NCBI GenBank assembly: GCA_963693315.1 | Contig: OY856186.1 | Location: forward strand, 75,871,123-75,935,122 | Direction of reading: 5' to 3' | From: Diogma glabrata | Lineage: Eukaryota > Arthropoda > Insecta > Diptera > Cylindrotomidae | DNA length: 64,000 nt | Shown: piece by piece, positions 24,097 to 33,902 of the stretch | How the letters are laid out: each line of letters begins with the position of its first letter | Numbering within the stretch: the first letter of the stretch is position 1 | The notes under the pieces: model-generated | Seen by the model: only the letters and a program-made list of their open reading frames with translations | What the model was told of the DNA's origin: nothing | Databases searched by the model: none | Program-made: the position numbers and the translations under genes

Positions 24097-24235
24097 ATAT
24101 AATTTTTAATTTTTCTTTTTAAATATATGAATGAAGAATAATCAGAACTCTAGCTGATCAGTTCGGATATATGAAAAATTAGCGATCAAATAAGTTTTCA
24201 AGTAAGCTTATTTGATCTCTAACTTATCTCTAACT

Positions 24236-24334
24236 TATCATTACCACTTTTTGAAATCATTGATTCTACGTCAACAAAATGTCTACGCAAAAACTTTATT
24301 TATAAGCGTAGCGAAGCACGCCGGGTCCTCCTAG
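24236..24334 (+). mobile_element. Helitron 3' end (plus strand)
   Basis: The hairpin GCGTAGCGAAGCACGC (stem with one bulged A) is followed 13 bases later by CTAG at 24331-24334 and a flanking T. About 100 bp is the reverse complement of 23989-24096, with a 140-bp spacer. The next 20 bp (ATTTATTAATCATTTTATTT) match Helitron Rep coding DNA at about 25330. Confidence 0.75.
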
Positions 24335-24380
24335 TATTTATTAATCATTTTATTTCCACACGCATAAGAAAAAGTAAAGA

Positions 24381-24414
24381 GGTGTCAAGGGACACCCGGA
24401 TGGAACGAAGTTCC
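24381..24414. repeat. Twin hairpins, probable minisatellite seed
   Basis: GGTGTCAAGGGACACC (6-bp stem, 4-base loop) is followed at once by GGAACGAAGTTCC (5-bp stem). The first contains GGTGTCAAGG, which is the unit of the array starting 150 bp downstream. Confidence 0.7.
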
Positions 24415-24560
24415 TTGCGATTAATTAGTGAAAGAATGGTTGCAATAAAACAAATTTTATTTTGTTGAGTTTGGGAAATTTGGGAAATTGTTTCTTTAAT
24501 TTCTAATCAATAGAAAGTAAAAAAATTAGTGAAGGAATTGTAATAAATTTTTATTTTTCA

Positions 24561-24937
24561 GGGTGTCAAGGGTGTCAAGGGTTAAGGGTATCAAGGGTGT
24601 CAAGGGTGTCAAGGGTGTCAATGGTGTTAAGGGTGTCAAGCGTGTCAACGGTGTCAAGGTTGTCAAGGGTGTCAAGGTTGTCAAGGCTGTCAAGGGTGTC
24701 AAGGGTGTCAAGGGTGTCAAAGGTATCAAGGGTGTCAAGGGTGTAGAGAGTATCAAGGGTGTCAAGGGTGTCAAGGGTGTCAAGGGTGTCAAGGATGTCC
24801 AGAGTGTCCAGGGTGTCAAGGGTGTCAAGGGTGTCAAGGTTGTCAAGGGTGTCAAGGTTGTCAAGAGTGTCAAGGGTGTCAAGGGTGTTCAGGGGTGTCA
24901 AGGGTGCCAAGGGTGTCAAGGTGTCAAGGGTGTCAAC
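24561..24937. repeat. 9-bp minisatellite (GGTGTCAAG)n
   Basis: About 41 copies of a 9-bp unit, mostly GGTGTCAAG, with point variants such as GTTGTCAAG, GTATCAAGG and GTGTCCAGG and a few length changes. Because 9 is a multiple of 3 and the unit has no stop codon, all frames read as low-complexity peptides, such as (VKG)n on the plus strand and (LDT)n on the minus. These are not genes. Confidence 0.95.
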
Positions 24938-25022
24938 CATTAAAATATTGTACTTACTTTTCGTGAGAAAAGCTAGCATGTAGCAAATGCCACCTTGCTC
25001 ATCAGGCCCACCCCACAAAAAA

Positions 25023-25077
25023 ATTCTACGCAAAAACTTTATTTATAAGCGTAGCGTAGCACGCCGGGCCCTCCTAG
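25023..25077 (+). mobile_element. Helitron 3' end inserted in a Helitron Rep gene
   Basis: It repeats the ACTTTATTTATAAGCGTAGC block, hairpin, CCGGGCCCTC and CTAG (25074-25077) of the 24334 copy and is followed by T. Its end abuts the minus-strand Rep frame at 25078, which it interrupts. Confidence 0.75.
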
Positions 25078-25391
25078 TATCTATTGTCAAGAGATGTACC
25101 ACGTACATCAACACTCATACCATTATCATGTCGACGATACAAAGGATAACCATTCACAGATTCTTTACTATTTTCAGAAAAAGGTTTTGGAAAATTCTTA
25201 CTACATTTACCATCTCTCATACAAACAGAATTGGGATTTAGAGCGCCACATGGTCCATACATCATATGACGTTTCACATATTCATGTAATTTAGGAAAAA
25301 GAAAAGGATCAGAGATTTTAGTACATACAAATTTATTAATCATTTCATTTCCATCAATTCTATCTTCATCTGACAAATTTAACAAACCCAT
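25078..25391 (-). pseudogene. Helitron Rep/helicase N-terminal domain fragment
   Basis: About 104 codons on the minus strand match the Helitron-like N domain, which lies beside the HUH Rep nickase in the rolling-circle transposase. Diagnostic residues are HMMYGPCGALNP, CMRDGKCSKNFPKPF and NGYPLYRRHDNG in the family order. The frame ends after LDNRY exactly where the plus-strand Helitron terminus (CTAG, 25077) begins, so the rest of the gene was cut off. The upstream part is lost near 25391-25450. The HUH motifs and helicase are absent, so this piece cannot act. Confidence 0.85.
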
Positions 25392-26221
25392 CAGGCAGGA
25401 ATTAAAGCACCAGTACGATGATTAAAAATATTATGACTTTTAAAATGATAAATACCACGTGCAATTCATTTCTTCATTCACAACATTCATTTCACCATTA
25501 ACACCATTCATGACACCATTCATTTATGAAGAAAAAACAGAAAAATCGAACACGGCTATTATGAAATATTTCTCTATAGCAGGCTACAGACCTACAATCA
25601 ATTTGAAAACGAAATAAAATTTAGTGTAAAAATCCCCTAAATTTTATATCGTCTATTTTCGTTTTCAATTGATTGACAAATTGATAAAAACAAATCAATT
25701 TTATGAATTGTTTCTTTAATTTCTAATCAATAGAAAATATTTAAAAACAAAGAAAAATAATAATTAAATCAAAAAAAATAATACTAATAAAAAAACAAAG
25801 AAAAATAATGCGTCCATCCACTCCTAAATCAATGCATAAAATACTAATACTAATATAAAATACTAAATAATAATAATAAAAAAACAAAGAAAAAACTTGG
25901 GCAATTCCATTTCATATTGTACAGAGGGCTGTTAAATTCAAAAATACATTTTAATTCGTCTATAACGTTTTTATTTATGATCCGATTTGTGTGAAAAATC
26001 TTTAAAACCTAAGTTACACTAATATCAGTTAGCAGTGAAAATTTTAAATGAATCCTTCTGCGAATAAAAAAGCCTTAGGCTCCAAAAAGTTTTTTTTAGC
26101 GTATTAATATATAAGATATTTTTGAAAATTTTAAAATCGCTCCAGTAGTTTTCTTGAGTTCGAGAAATGCCAAAAAAGTGGGCGTAAATTTTTATTTGGG
26201 CTCGAGATTGAAATTGTTTTT
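25392..26221. other. AT-rich region, Helitron-related
   Basis: AATTGTTTCTTTAATTTC followed by TAATCAATAGAAA (about 25709-25740) is also present at 24485-24515, so part of this stretch belongs to the same repeat family. An interrupted inverted repeat (AATTTGAAAACGAAATAAAA with its partner) lies at about 25598-25672. No gene seen. Confidence 0.4.
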
Positions 26222-26800
26222 TTTGTGGCGTTCATGCTCCATGTAGAAGCGTTGGCAAGCTAATCAGCTTTGAATTTGAGTCGTAGGCCTGCCTGAAATC
26301 AATGAAGAGTTGGTACACAGGTATGTTGAACTCTCGACACATTTCCACAATCATCCTTATCGAGAAAAAAGCATCGGTGGTACCTCGGCCTTGCCAGAAG
26401 CCACCTTGATATGCTCCAAATAGTTATTCAGCAAAAGGATTGATTTTGGCTAGCAAAATGTATGAAAAGATCTTATATGCTGTGCAGAGGAGAGCGATTC
26501 CTCTGTAGTTTGCACATAGTAGGAAATTACCCTTTTTATAGATTGGTATCAGCATAGCTGAGTTCCAGTCCTGTGGCATGGTTTTAGTCCTCCAGATTAT
26601 TTAAACAAATTCAAACAATCTTAAGGTTAGAGTTTCGCCACCATGTACAATCATTTCAGATGTTATACCGTCGATACCAGGTGCTTTATTGCGTTTTAAT
26701 TTTGACAGGGCCACTTCGAATTCCTCTTTGGTTGGTTCATCTACATGTACCCTTGATGCAAGAATAAGCTTTGCTCGTCGCCCGACTTGTTGCTGGTCAC

Positions 26801-27148
26801 TTAAGTTTGAAGATTCTCAAAATAAGCGGCCCAAGTATCTAAAATATTTTTAAGGTCTACTTGTAGCTCCCCATCTTCGTTTTGAATAGCAGTCGATCTA
26901 GTTTGAGGTCTATTCTTTAAGGCCGTAACCTGTTGAAAGAAGTTACGCGATTGCTGTTCCTTATTAAAGCTTTCAATCTCCTGACACTGTCTCTTCCACC
27001 ATTCTCTCTTCGTTCGTCTACATAGCTTTGTAACGGCTTGTCTTGCAAGTTTACAGTTCTCCTTCATGGACCTGGTGTTGCGTCCTTGTAGACATTTCAG
27101 ATAACAATCTCTTTTGTATTGAATAGCATCAAAACGTGCTTTATCCAT
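26801..27148 (-). pseudogene. RTE linker between endonuclease and RT
   Basis: A 115-codon open frame, rich in Lys and Arg, aligns with the region of the intact RTE that contains KKKREHMKSCIEDINQHAAS and SRSTAIKNEN-type residues (here RSTAIQNEDGELQ). The RT continues below 26801 in other frames (GIDGITSEMI-like and FIDFRQAYDS residues, 26270-26700). It is part of the element at 26222-28519. Confidence 0.75.
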
Positions 27149-27386
27149 CCATGGCTTCTGGGAGTGGTTCTGTGGTCGTCCATGTATTCCCTCAATAGCA
27201 CTTAAACATCATCTTTGATAAAATACCATGACTTATCGACGTCTCTAGTAATGGATCTTGATTTCTCCAATGTTTCGGCAATATGGTTTTAATATCTCTC
27301 TTCCGTTTCAGCATTATTTAGTGATGAGATGTTAAAACGTATCCGTTGATTGAATTTTGGAATGCCTAGAATTGGAAAGTGGAACC

Positions 27387-27982
27387 TTATTTTAGCACAT
27401 ACGAGGAAGGACCACTTCCAATGTATGCAGCTCTAAAGGATCGCACATATAGAACACTAGAAAAGAAACGTGCTGTTACAAGCACGTGATCAATTTGATT
27501 TCGAGCGTTTCCATTCGGTGAGACCCAAGTATGCTTATGAATAGATCGATGATTAAAGAAAGTACTGGCAATTTTCAAATCATTTGATAATGCAAACTCA
27601 GTCATTCTTTCACCATTATCATTCGAATTCAAATGCAGGCTGTTGGGGCCCACCACACTTCCGTATGAGAGATATATCTTCTAACCTGCCCATTAAAGTC
27701 ACCAAGAACCATTATGGAGTCGTGTGTGAGTGTTTATTTTATAACCTCTTCCAGTGTTATGTAGAAAGTACCCTTCTCGTCGATGGTGTTAACTTCAGTA
27801 GGTGCATGCACGGCAATAAGAGAAATATTGTTATATGTACCACGTACCCGCAGGTAGCAGATCCCCTCATTGACTGGAATGAATTTCATCACGGCTTCTT
27901 GTATGCGTGCATCAACCAAAAAGCTAATTCCAAATTCTCTTCGAGAAGGATGACCACTACAGTATAGAGAGTGGCTATCCAA
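27387..27982 (-). pseudogene. RTE endonuclease domain in two frames
   Basis: 27734-27982 reads SLYCSGHPSRREFGISFLVD and then ISLIAVHAPTE. 27387-27656 reads GPNSLHLNSNDNGERMTEFA and then NARNQIDHVLVT. Each aligns with the intact RTE endonuclease (YYCGHQNGGEFGVGFLIH, VNVHAPTED, IGPNSLHHTSSNNG, IDHVMIS). The GDFN segment lies between them in a shifted frame. The catalytic order is preserved but the frame is broken, so no enzyme is expected. It sits upstream of the RT relic of the same element. Confidence 0.85.
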
Positions 27983-28519
27983 ATCTAGTTTTCCGATTAT
28001 CGGCTGTCTAATTTCTTGCAGAGTGCCTATACCTTTCAGCCTCTGTTTCTAGACTTATAAGAGCATCAGGAGCGCTCAAGCTGAGCACGTTTGACGTTCC
28101 GATTCGGTATTCTGGTCCATTTTCAAGTTCAGGTAAAATTCTGTTTTTGTGTTCGGGTTTGTTATTCTCTTTCTGATAACCAAATTTAACAAATTAGTTT
28201 TTTTTCGGGGTTAGGGTGTTAACCTTAGGTCCAACCCAAATTATCGTGAATGGGTCCGTTCTGCATCTTAAGGTTACCAGAAACAATCTTTTTAACGTTT
28301 ATATAGCGAGCCGCTTGATTCAAGACAGACGCCCGCTCCCAGCCGCCCCTAACATGGAGAACAGACGCTTGGGTCCAATTGGTTTTGAGGCACCAAGTTG
28401 CCGTGATGCAGCTTCATCGACTAAGCAGTTTTTACCCTGCTTGTCTCGATACACCAACCTAGTTCTGTCAGTATTACCCAAGCAGTATGGCGTGGACGTC
28501 GAATTTCGGATTTCGCTAC

Positions 28520-28668
28520 TCTTTCGAGATTGTAATACTTAGGTTTTGATGTACTACGAGTATGAAGGAATGCCAACGAGAAAATATTTTCATTGTATAT
28601 GTGTTTAACACTTTAAAGTTTCAACAATCATAGAGGGCGAATCTCATTGGAGATAAATACCTTAGAGT
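28520..28668. other. Short spacer
   Basis: No feature seen between the RTE copy and the interspersed repeat. Confidence 0.4.
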
Positions 28669-29636
28669 ATATATAAATATAAAGAGAACATTACTTTAAA
28701 ATTGTATGAAGAGAGACATAAGAAATCATGTTCACTAATATGTCATATTCAATTTCTCTTTTCGCCATTTGCATTTCTGTTTATTTACAACAACCAACTA
28801 TTGTATTAAATTATAAATTAAAAACAGTTAAATAATTTAAAACGAAACAAAAAGTAAAATCTATTATTTTTAGTTGTGCTAATTTTTATAAAATGAATGA
28901 AAATAATTACGAGAGTATTTTACATTTATTGTGTTATTTTCAGTGATTTTATAAAGGGCCCATCCACTTTGAAACATGATTCAAAACTTGGTTTACAAAC
29001 TTGGTTGCATGTTTACCATACATTATTAAACGTGTTTGTAAACTTGGTTGATAAACTTAAAATTATAAATGTCAATTTCTATAGTTATTTTATTAAACTC
29101 TTCTATACACAGTGAAACATGTTTACATACCATTAGTTCCGCCTACTTAAAATCAAAGCGTTTCGATTTTACTAAAACAAATTCGAAAACCGTCAAATTG
29201 GTTTGCAAACTTCACCATACACTATAAAAATTTCTATAAACACAAAGCAAGTTTTGAAACATGTTTGGTATGGGCTGCATAATAGTAAATATTTTATTAT
29301 TTTATAATGCCCTTCTGCAAATATTTAAGTTATGTATATATCCTGAAAGTATATTATGAAAACTAGCTGGCGACCAACTTTTCATTATTCGCTAATTTAT
29401 TTTTAATAGATAAAAGATCAAAATTTATATGTTTGGTTAGAATCAAATCTTAATCTGTCATTTTTCTCATTTCTTTTTATATAGTCGCAGGGAGGGAGAA
29501 ACTATTATTTTTTTGTGGTAGGTTTTTTTCTTATATATTTAAAAGATACTCGCAATAATTGTACAATTTTGAATCAAATGAAAAATTTACGCATATCTTT
29601 GGGAAGACAAACCTGTTTCTCTCTGAGAGAATTAAA
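28669..29636 (+). repeat. Interspersed repeat R, copy A (left part)
   Basis: Aligns along its whole length with the reverse complement of 49946-50652, apart from a MITE insertion at 28956-29277 and the LINE inserted at 29637. Shared landmarks are TATATAAATATA at the left edge, TTCTCTTTTCGCCATTTGC, CAGGGAGGGAGAAACTATT and TGTGGTAGGTTTTTTTCTTA. The copy resumes at 44740. No coding potential and no terminal repeats were seen, so the class is unknown. Without insertions copy A is about 0.7 kb, like copy B. Confidence 0.85.
28956..29277. mobile_element. MITE, about 320 bp, within repeat R
   Basis: Absent from repeat copy B at the equivalent point. The inverted ends read GGGCCCATCC, then GAAACATG and TTCAAAACTTG at the left, and CAAGTTTTGAAACATG, then GGTATGGGCT at the right. 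The interior repeats AAACTTGGTT. No open frame. The target duplication is not clear. Confidence 0.7.
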
Positions 29637-29881
29637 TTTTTTTTTTTTTTTTTTTTTTTTATTTATTTATTTATTTATTTATTTACTCATTAACATGCCT
29701 TAAGCACACTCGGGCTTATGATTGACATTCATAGAACTAATTTATATAGAACATTTACATTTTACGTCTAAAACTAAAGCTTAAAATATAAATTAAAATA
29801 AAACTAAAATGATATTGATTGATATGAAATAATAATATGTTTAATAAGTTTAATAATACGATGAGTTGAGTTTGCAAACTT

Positions 29882-31176
29882 TTATTTTATATGAAAATAC
29901 TGAAAATAGTTCCTGCGAAAATTGGCTATAGTTGTAGAGTTTTTAACTGTATTTTGTAAAGAGTTCCAGTATGTGATGCCTCGCACAAAGAATGATTTAT
30001 TCAAAATATCTATTTTATTAGGTATTATTTGTATATTGTTAGTCCGAGTAGATTTCAATCTTACCAACCTTCAATACAAATAAATTGGTTTTTTGATCTT
30101 TAAAATTTTAAAAACGTGAAGGCAAACCCGAAACTTGTATAAATCAAACAAATTACATCCTATAAGACTTTCAACGAACTGTGACACATGATCAAATTTT
30201 CTGAGTTTAAATACATAACGAACACACCTATTTAGAAGCAGCCTAAGTTTTTTCAGTTGCTTAAAATTCATACCAAAGAGAATAGTATCGCAGTACATAA
30301 AGTGGGGAAACAAATATCCAAAAAATATTTTTTTACGAGATTTAGTGTTTAATTCCTTACTTATTGACCACAACGTTCTTAGCATAAAGTTAATTTTTTT
30401 ACTCAAATGATTTACGTGATTGGACCAAGATAAGGTTTCGTCAATAAACAATCCTAAGTTCTTAACAACATTAGAGTAATCCACACCTTTTTTCCCCACC
30501 ATAACATTAGAGAGAGCAACATTTCGTGATTTAGAACTTTTGATCATAATAGCTTGGGTTTTTGATTCGTTCATTTTCAAACAATTATCATTCGACCATT
30601 TTATTATGGAATCCACATCAATATTGATGCGCTCAATACTTCTAGAAACATTGTTCTTTGGAACCATCCTATAAATTTGAAGGTCGTCGGCAAATATATG
30701 ATATTTAGAATGTCTAATTACTTCAGGCAAGTCATTGATATACATTAGAAATAGTAAGGGACCAAGAACGGAGCCCTGCGGTACTCCTACTGTCATTTTT
30801 GTACGTATACTCCGCTTACAACCCACCTGAACCTCCTGGTATCTATCGCAAAGATAAGAATACAAAAGATTCGCTGCAGAAGAACTAAAATCAAATGTAT
30901 GTAACAACTTTTCTATCAAATAAAGATGCTCAGTACTATCGAAAGCCTTCGAAAAATCATATAGTACTAAAACATACATAAAGCCATCATCTAAACCATG
31001 CATCAAATCACCAATTATATTTAACAGAGCAGTGTTTGTTCCATGCAATTTCCTGTATGCCGATTGGTTCATTATCATCCAAATATGTACATATTTGCAG
31101 TTTCACAATCTTTTCAAACACCTTTCCTAATGCTGGTAGAATACTTATTGGTCGGAAATCACTCACAGAAGACGCT
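29882..31176 (-). pseudogene. LINE ORF2, reverse transcriptase part
   Basis: This is the 3' half of ORF2; the 5' half is at 41557-43061, beyond the gypsy element. RT motifs in order: DFRPISILPALGKVFEK near the junction, NQSAYRKLHGTNTAL, VLYDFSKAFDST, GVPQGSVLGPLLF and IFADDLQIY (FADD active site). The C-terminal residues are RGITYWNSLQNTV. Two defects beyond the gypsy insertion are seen: a frameshift near 31070, just before NQSAYRK, and an in-frame TGA at 30071-30073, after which the same frame continues to 29882. The copy was therefore probably decaying independently of the insertion. Confidence 0.88.
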
Positions 31177-32422
31177 TGTAACGCGACAAGATTTATGTTT
31201 TATTGGCATTTGCCAGGTCCGCTCAATATGTGTTAATTGTGTTTGTTTTAAATCATTTTTCTGTCTAATATTTTTATCAATTAAATTCTCTTTATTGTTC
31301 AATCGATCTTTTTTTAAATCAAATGTAACTTTTTTTCATTATAAAATTAACGATTTTTTTACTGTTGACTTTTCAAGTAAATCAAAATTATGTTTATCTA
31401 TTAAATTTAATTAAAAAAGAGAAGGAAAAAATTCTAAATAAAACCGTTTGCATCTTTTTTCATAGAAATTTGAAATATTTTGGAATGTTAAAACTAGTCT
31501 TTAAGAAAATTAATTATTATTATGCTAAGTAAAATTATGTTAAGTTAACTGCAAAATAAGGAAAATTTATAAACAAATAAAATGAACTGAACTCGAAATG
31601 ATGGTACGTTAAGAATCGAACGAAGCTGAACGACGAGTCACAGGACAAAAAGAAGATTATTATGAAGAATTTTAAGAATTTTAAACCTACCAAAGACCAT
31701 AGATTGCTTCATTCATCCAATATTAAAGAAGAATTGTAATTTTTGAATCATGATGCATAAAACATATGCCTTAATCTAAATGATATAAGGCAGTGCAACC
31801 AACCAGACCATATATATATTGGAGAATTTTTCTGGAGAGTAAAAAAATTTTTTAATTTAGGCAGGATGGAAATTAAAACGTTTATAGAAAGTCTATTCAG
31901 TTTTGGTGGTCAACAGCAGCACACCTATCTATTTAAGAAAAATAATATTAAAAAGCTTTTGCTGCAGCTTAGATGTTGATGTTCAACCAATTTAGAAGAG
32001 GATTTATTGACCATGAAGAATTGAAACACACAACAAATTTTGAGTAAATTATTAATTATTATATTATTATTTTTATATAAATATTTTTTATATTATTGTT
32101 GTCTAAAGTTATTGTGACGATTCAAGTTAAAGAATTTTGCTAATTATATTTCGCCATATTTGTAGTTATAAAGAAAAAAGTTTATAAAAATAAATATATA
32201 AATTATAACGTTTTAAATAATTTTTGTGTTTGTGATTTAATAGTTTTCTTTTTGTATAGTGTTTATTTCTCGTGTTAAATAGGGGTTGTGTTCTTTTGTG
32301 TGTTAATTGTGATTTTTTTAAAGAAAAGGATTTGAACTGTTTTTCGAAGACCATATGTGGCAAGGACCCGTCCCACACATTTATCAAAACATTCCAGCGC
32401 TGTGCCGTAGAAAGGCTTTATA
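31177..32422 (+). repeat. 5' LTR of the gypsy element
   Basis: Begins TGTAACGCGACAAG and ends GTAGAAAGGCTTTATA, so the ends are TG and TA rather than TG and CA. It has one difference from the 3' LTR. It should hold the promoter and polyadenylation signal; an AATAAA-like AAATAAAACC lies near 31436. Confidence 0.95.
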
Positions 32423-32426
32423 TATT

Positions 32427-32444
32427 TGGCATCCCATTGCGGGG
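32427..32444 (+). promoter_or_regulatory. Primer binding site (putative)
   Basis: TGGCATCCCATTGCGGGG starts 4 bp after the 5' LTR. TGG would pair with a tRNA CCA end; the tRNA species was not identified. Confidence 0.55.
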
Positions 32445-33902
32445 ACACATCCAGAAAAAACTCCAGCTTTGTCAGGTATGGTCCGGTAAAATAGTTTAGA
32501 TAAAACAGTTCTTTTCATTTTCTTTAGTTTTTATGTTTTTTTGGTGTTGTAAAGAAAACTATTAGTACAGTTATACTTGTGTTGATAGTTATTGGTTTAT
32601 TGTTTTTTTTTGTGAAACATGTTATTTGTGAAGTTTATATGCGAACAGTGAATTTTGGGTACACGTTATACTAATTATTAATTTATAATTTTTAGGTTAA
32701 GGTGCAAGTAATTTTGTGTTTTTTTCGCAGTAAAGTTGATTCAGTGTTCAGTTATTATTTAATATAAGCTACAGTGATTTTTTTTGTAAAGTTATATTTA
32801 AAGTTATGTTATAGAATAATTTGCATGTGAGTGTTTTTTTTTGTTGTTACAGTTATGTTAAAAAATAATTTGCATGTAAGTGTTATTTATTCTTTTTAAA
32901 AAAAATACAAAGATTATTCCAGAAAAAGCATGTTTTCGAATAAAGTACAGTGAACTGTAGTTATGGTGTATAGTGAATTGTTGTTATTACAAAGTGTTTA
33001 TTAACAAGTTTATAGGGTAGCATTTGTGTTGTATTTGTGTTTATTAATTTTAAGTTTTGTGCAAAATTGTGATATACTTGTGTCAAAGAAAAATAAAAAA
33101 AATTAGTGAAATTGAATTGATTACAAAAATTACAAGAAATATAACAAGGAGGACAGAATATGAGGACACGTTTCTAATACCGGTTGTCATGGTTTACATG
33201 GAATTGCTGTAAATTAAGGAAATTGCTGTAAATTAAGGTATTATTATATTTATTAATTGGTATATACTTTTTGCTAAATCTCTTTAATTTCGACGATTTA
33301 TTTAGCATTTATAATTGTTTGAAAATTTATTGGAAAATTTCTAATTTAGGCATTAAAATTGGTAACACATTTTTAGGCGACATTTTAGCTAAGCGGAAAA
33401 AAATATTTTTTTTGTTGATTATTAATTATTTAAAAACTTGAGTAAATAAATATATAAATACTACTTTGGCTCTATTTTTTCAATTCTTGTGTTATATGTA
33501 CATATGTGTTTGTACGTCATATGTTAATTAATTACCTTCGTTTAATATATATTATTTAAATCTTCTGATGTATGTGGTAATTCATTTGTTGTGAACAGCT
33601 TTATTTGTTGTGAACATTTATTCGCTCTTCTTGCTGGTTTTTGCGATTTGTTTTTCGGGTTTTTCTTATATTTGGAACTGTCTTTTTTTAATCATATGCT
33701 GGTAAATTTATTTTAAAAAAATTTATATTCGTGAAACTTATTCGTATATCTGGTGCAAGCGATTTAATTACATTAAATTTAATTGATAAAGTTTTGGACA
33801 TATATTAAAAAAAACTTAGATCTTTCTGTTTCTTTTTTTAATCGATATTTGGTACCATACATACTACGTGTATTTAATAGTTTTTTATTTTAAAATAAAA
33901 TC
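32445..33902 (+). other. Long gypsy leader region
   Basis: AT-rich untranslated region with short duplications: AATAATTTGCATGT recurs at about 32816 and 32864, and AAATTGCTGTAAATTAAGG occurs twice at 33201-33237. No protein domain is seen. Several short upstream ATGs precede gag. Confidence 0.6.

Larger units (their letters stand above)
26222..28519 (-). mobile_element. 3'-truncated, decayed RTE-clade element
   Basis: Minus-strand order: 5' region at 28519-28190, closely similar to the 5' UTR of the intact RTE but with one 81-bp monomer; endonuclease at about 28110-27390; linker at 27148-26801; then RT up to the YQLFIDFRQAYDS motif at about 26265-26310, after which homology stops. Several frameshifts and stops break it. 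The proteins differ clearly from the intact copy, so it is another family. Losing the 3' rather than the 5' end is unusual for a LINE and suggests a later deletion. Confidence 0.85.

Noticed and set aside
24526..25033. Long overlapping ORFs in several frames on both strands
   Set aside because: They are by-products of the stop-free 9-bp minisatellite. The peptides are pure three-residue repeats.
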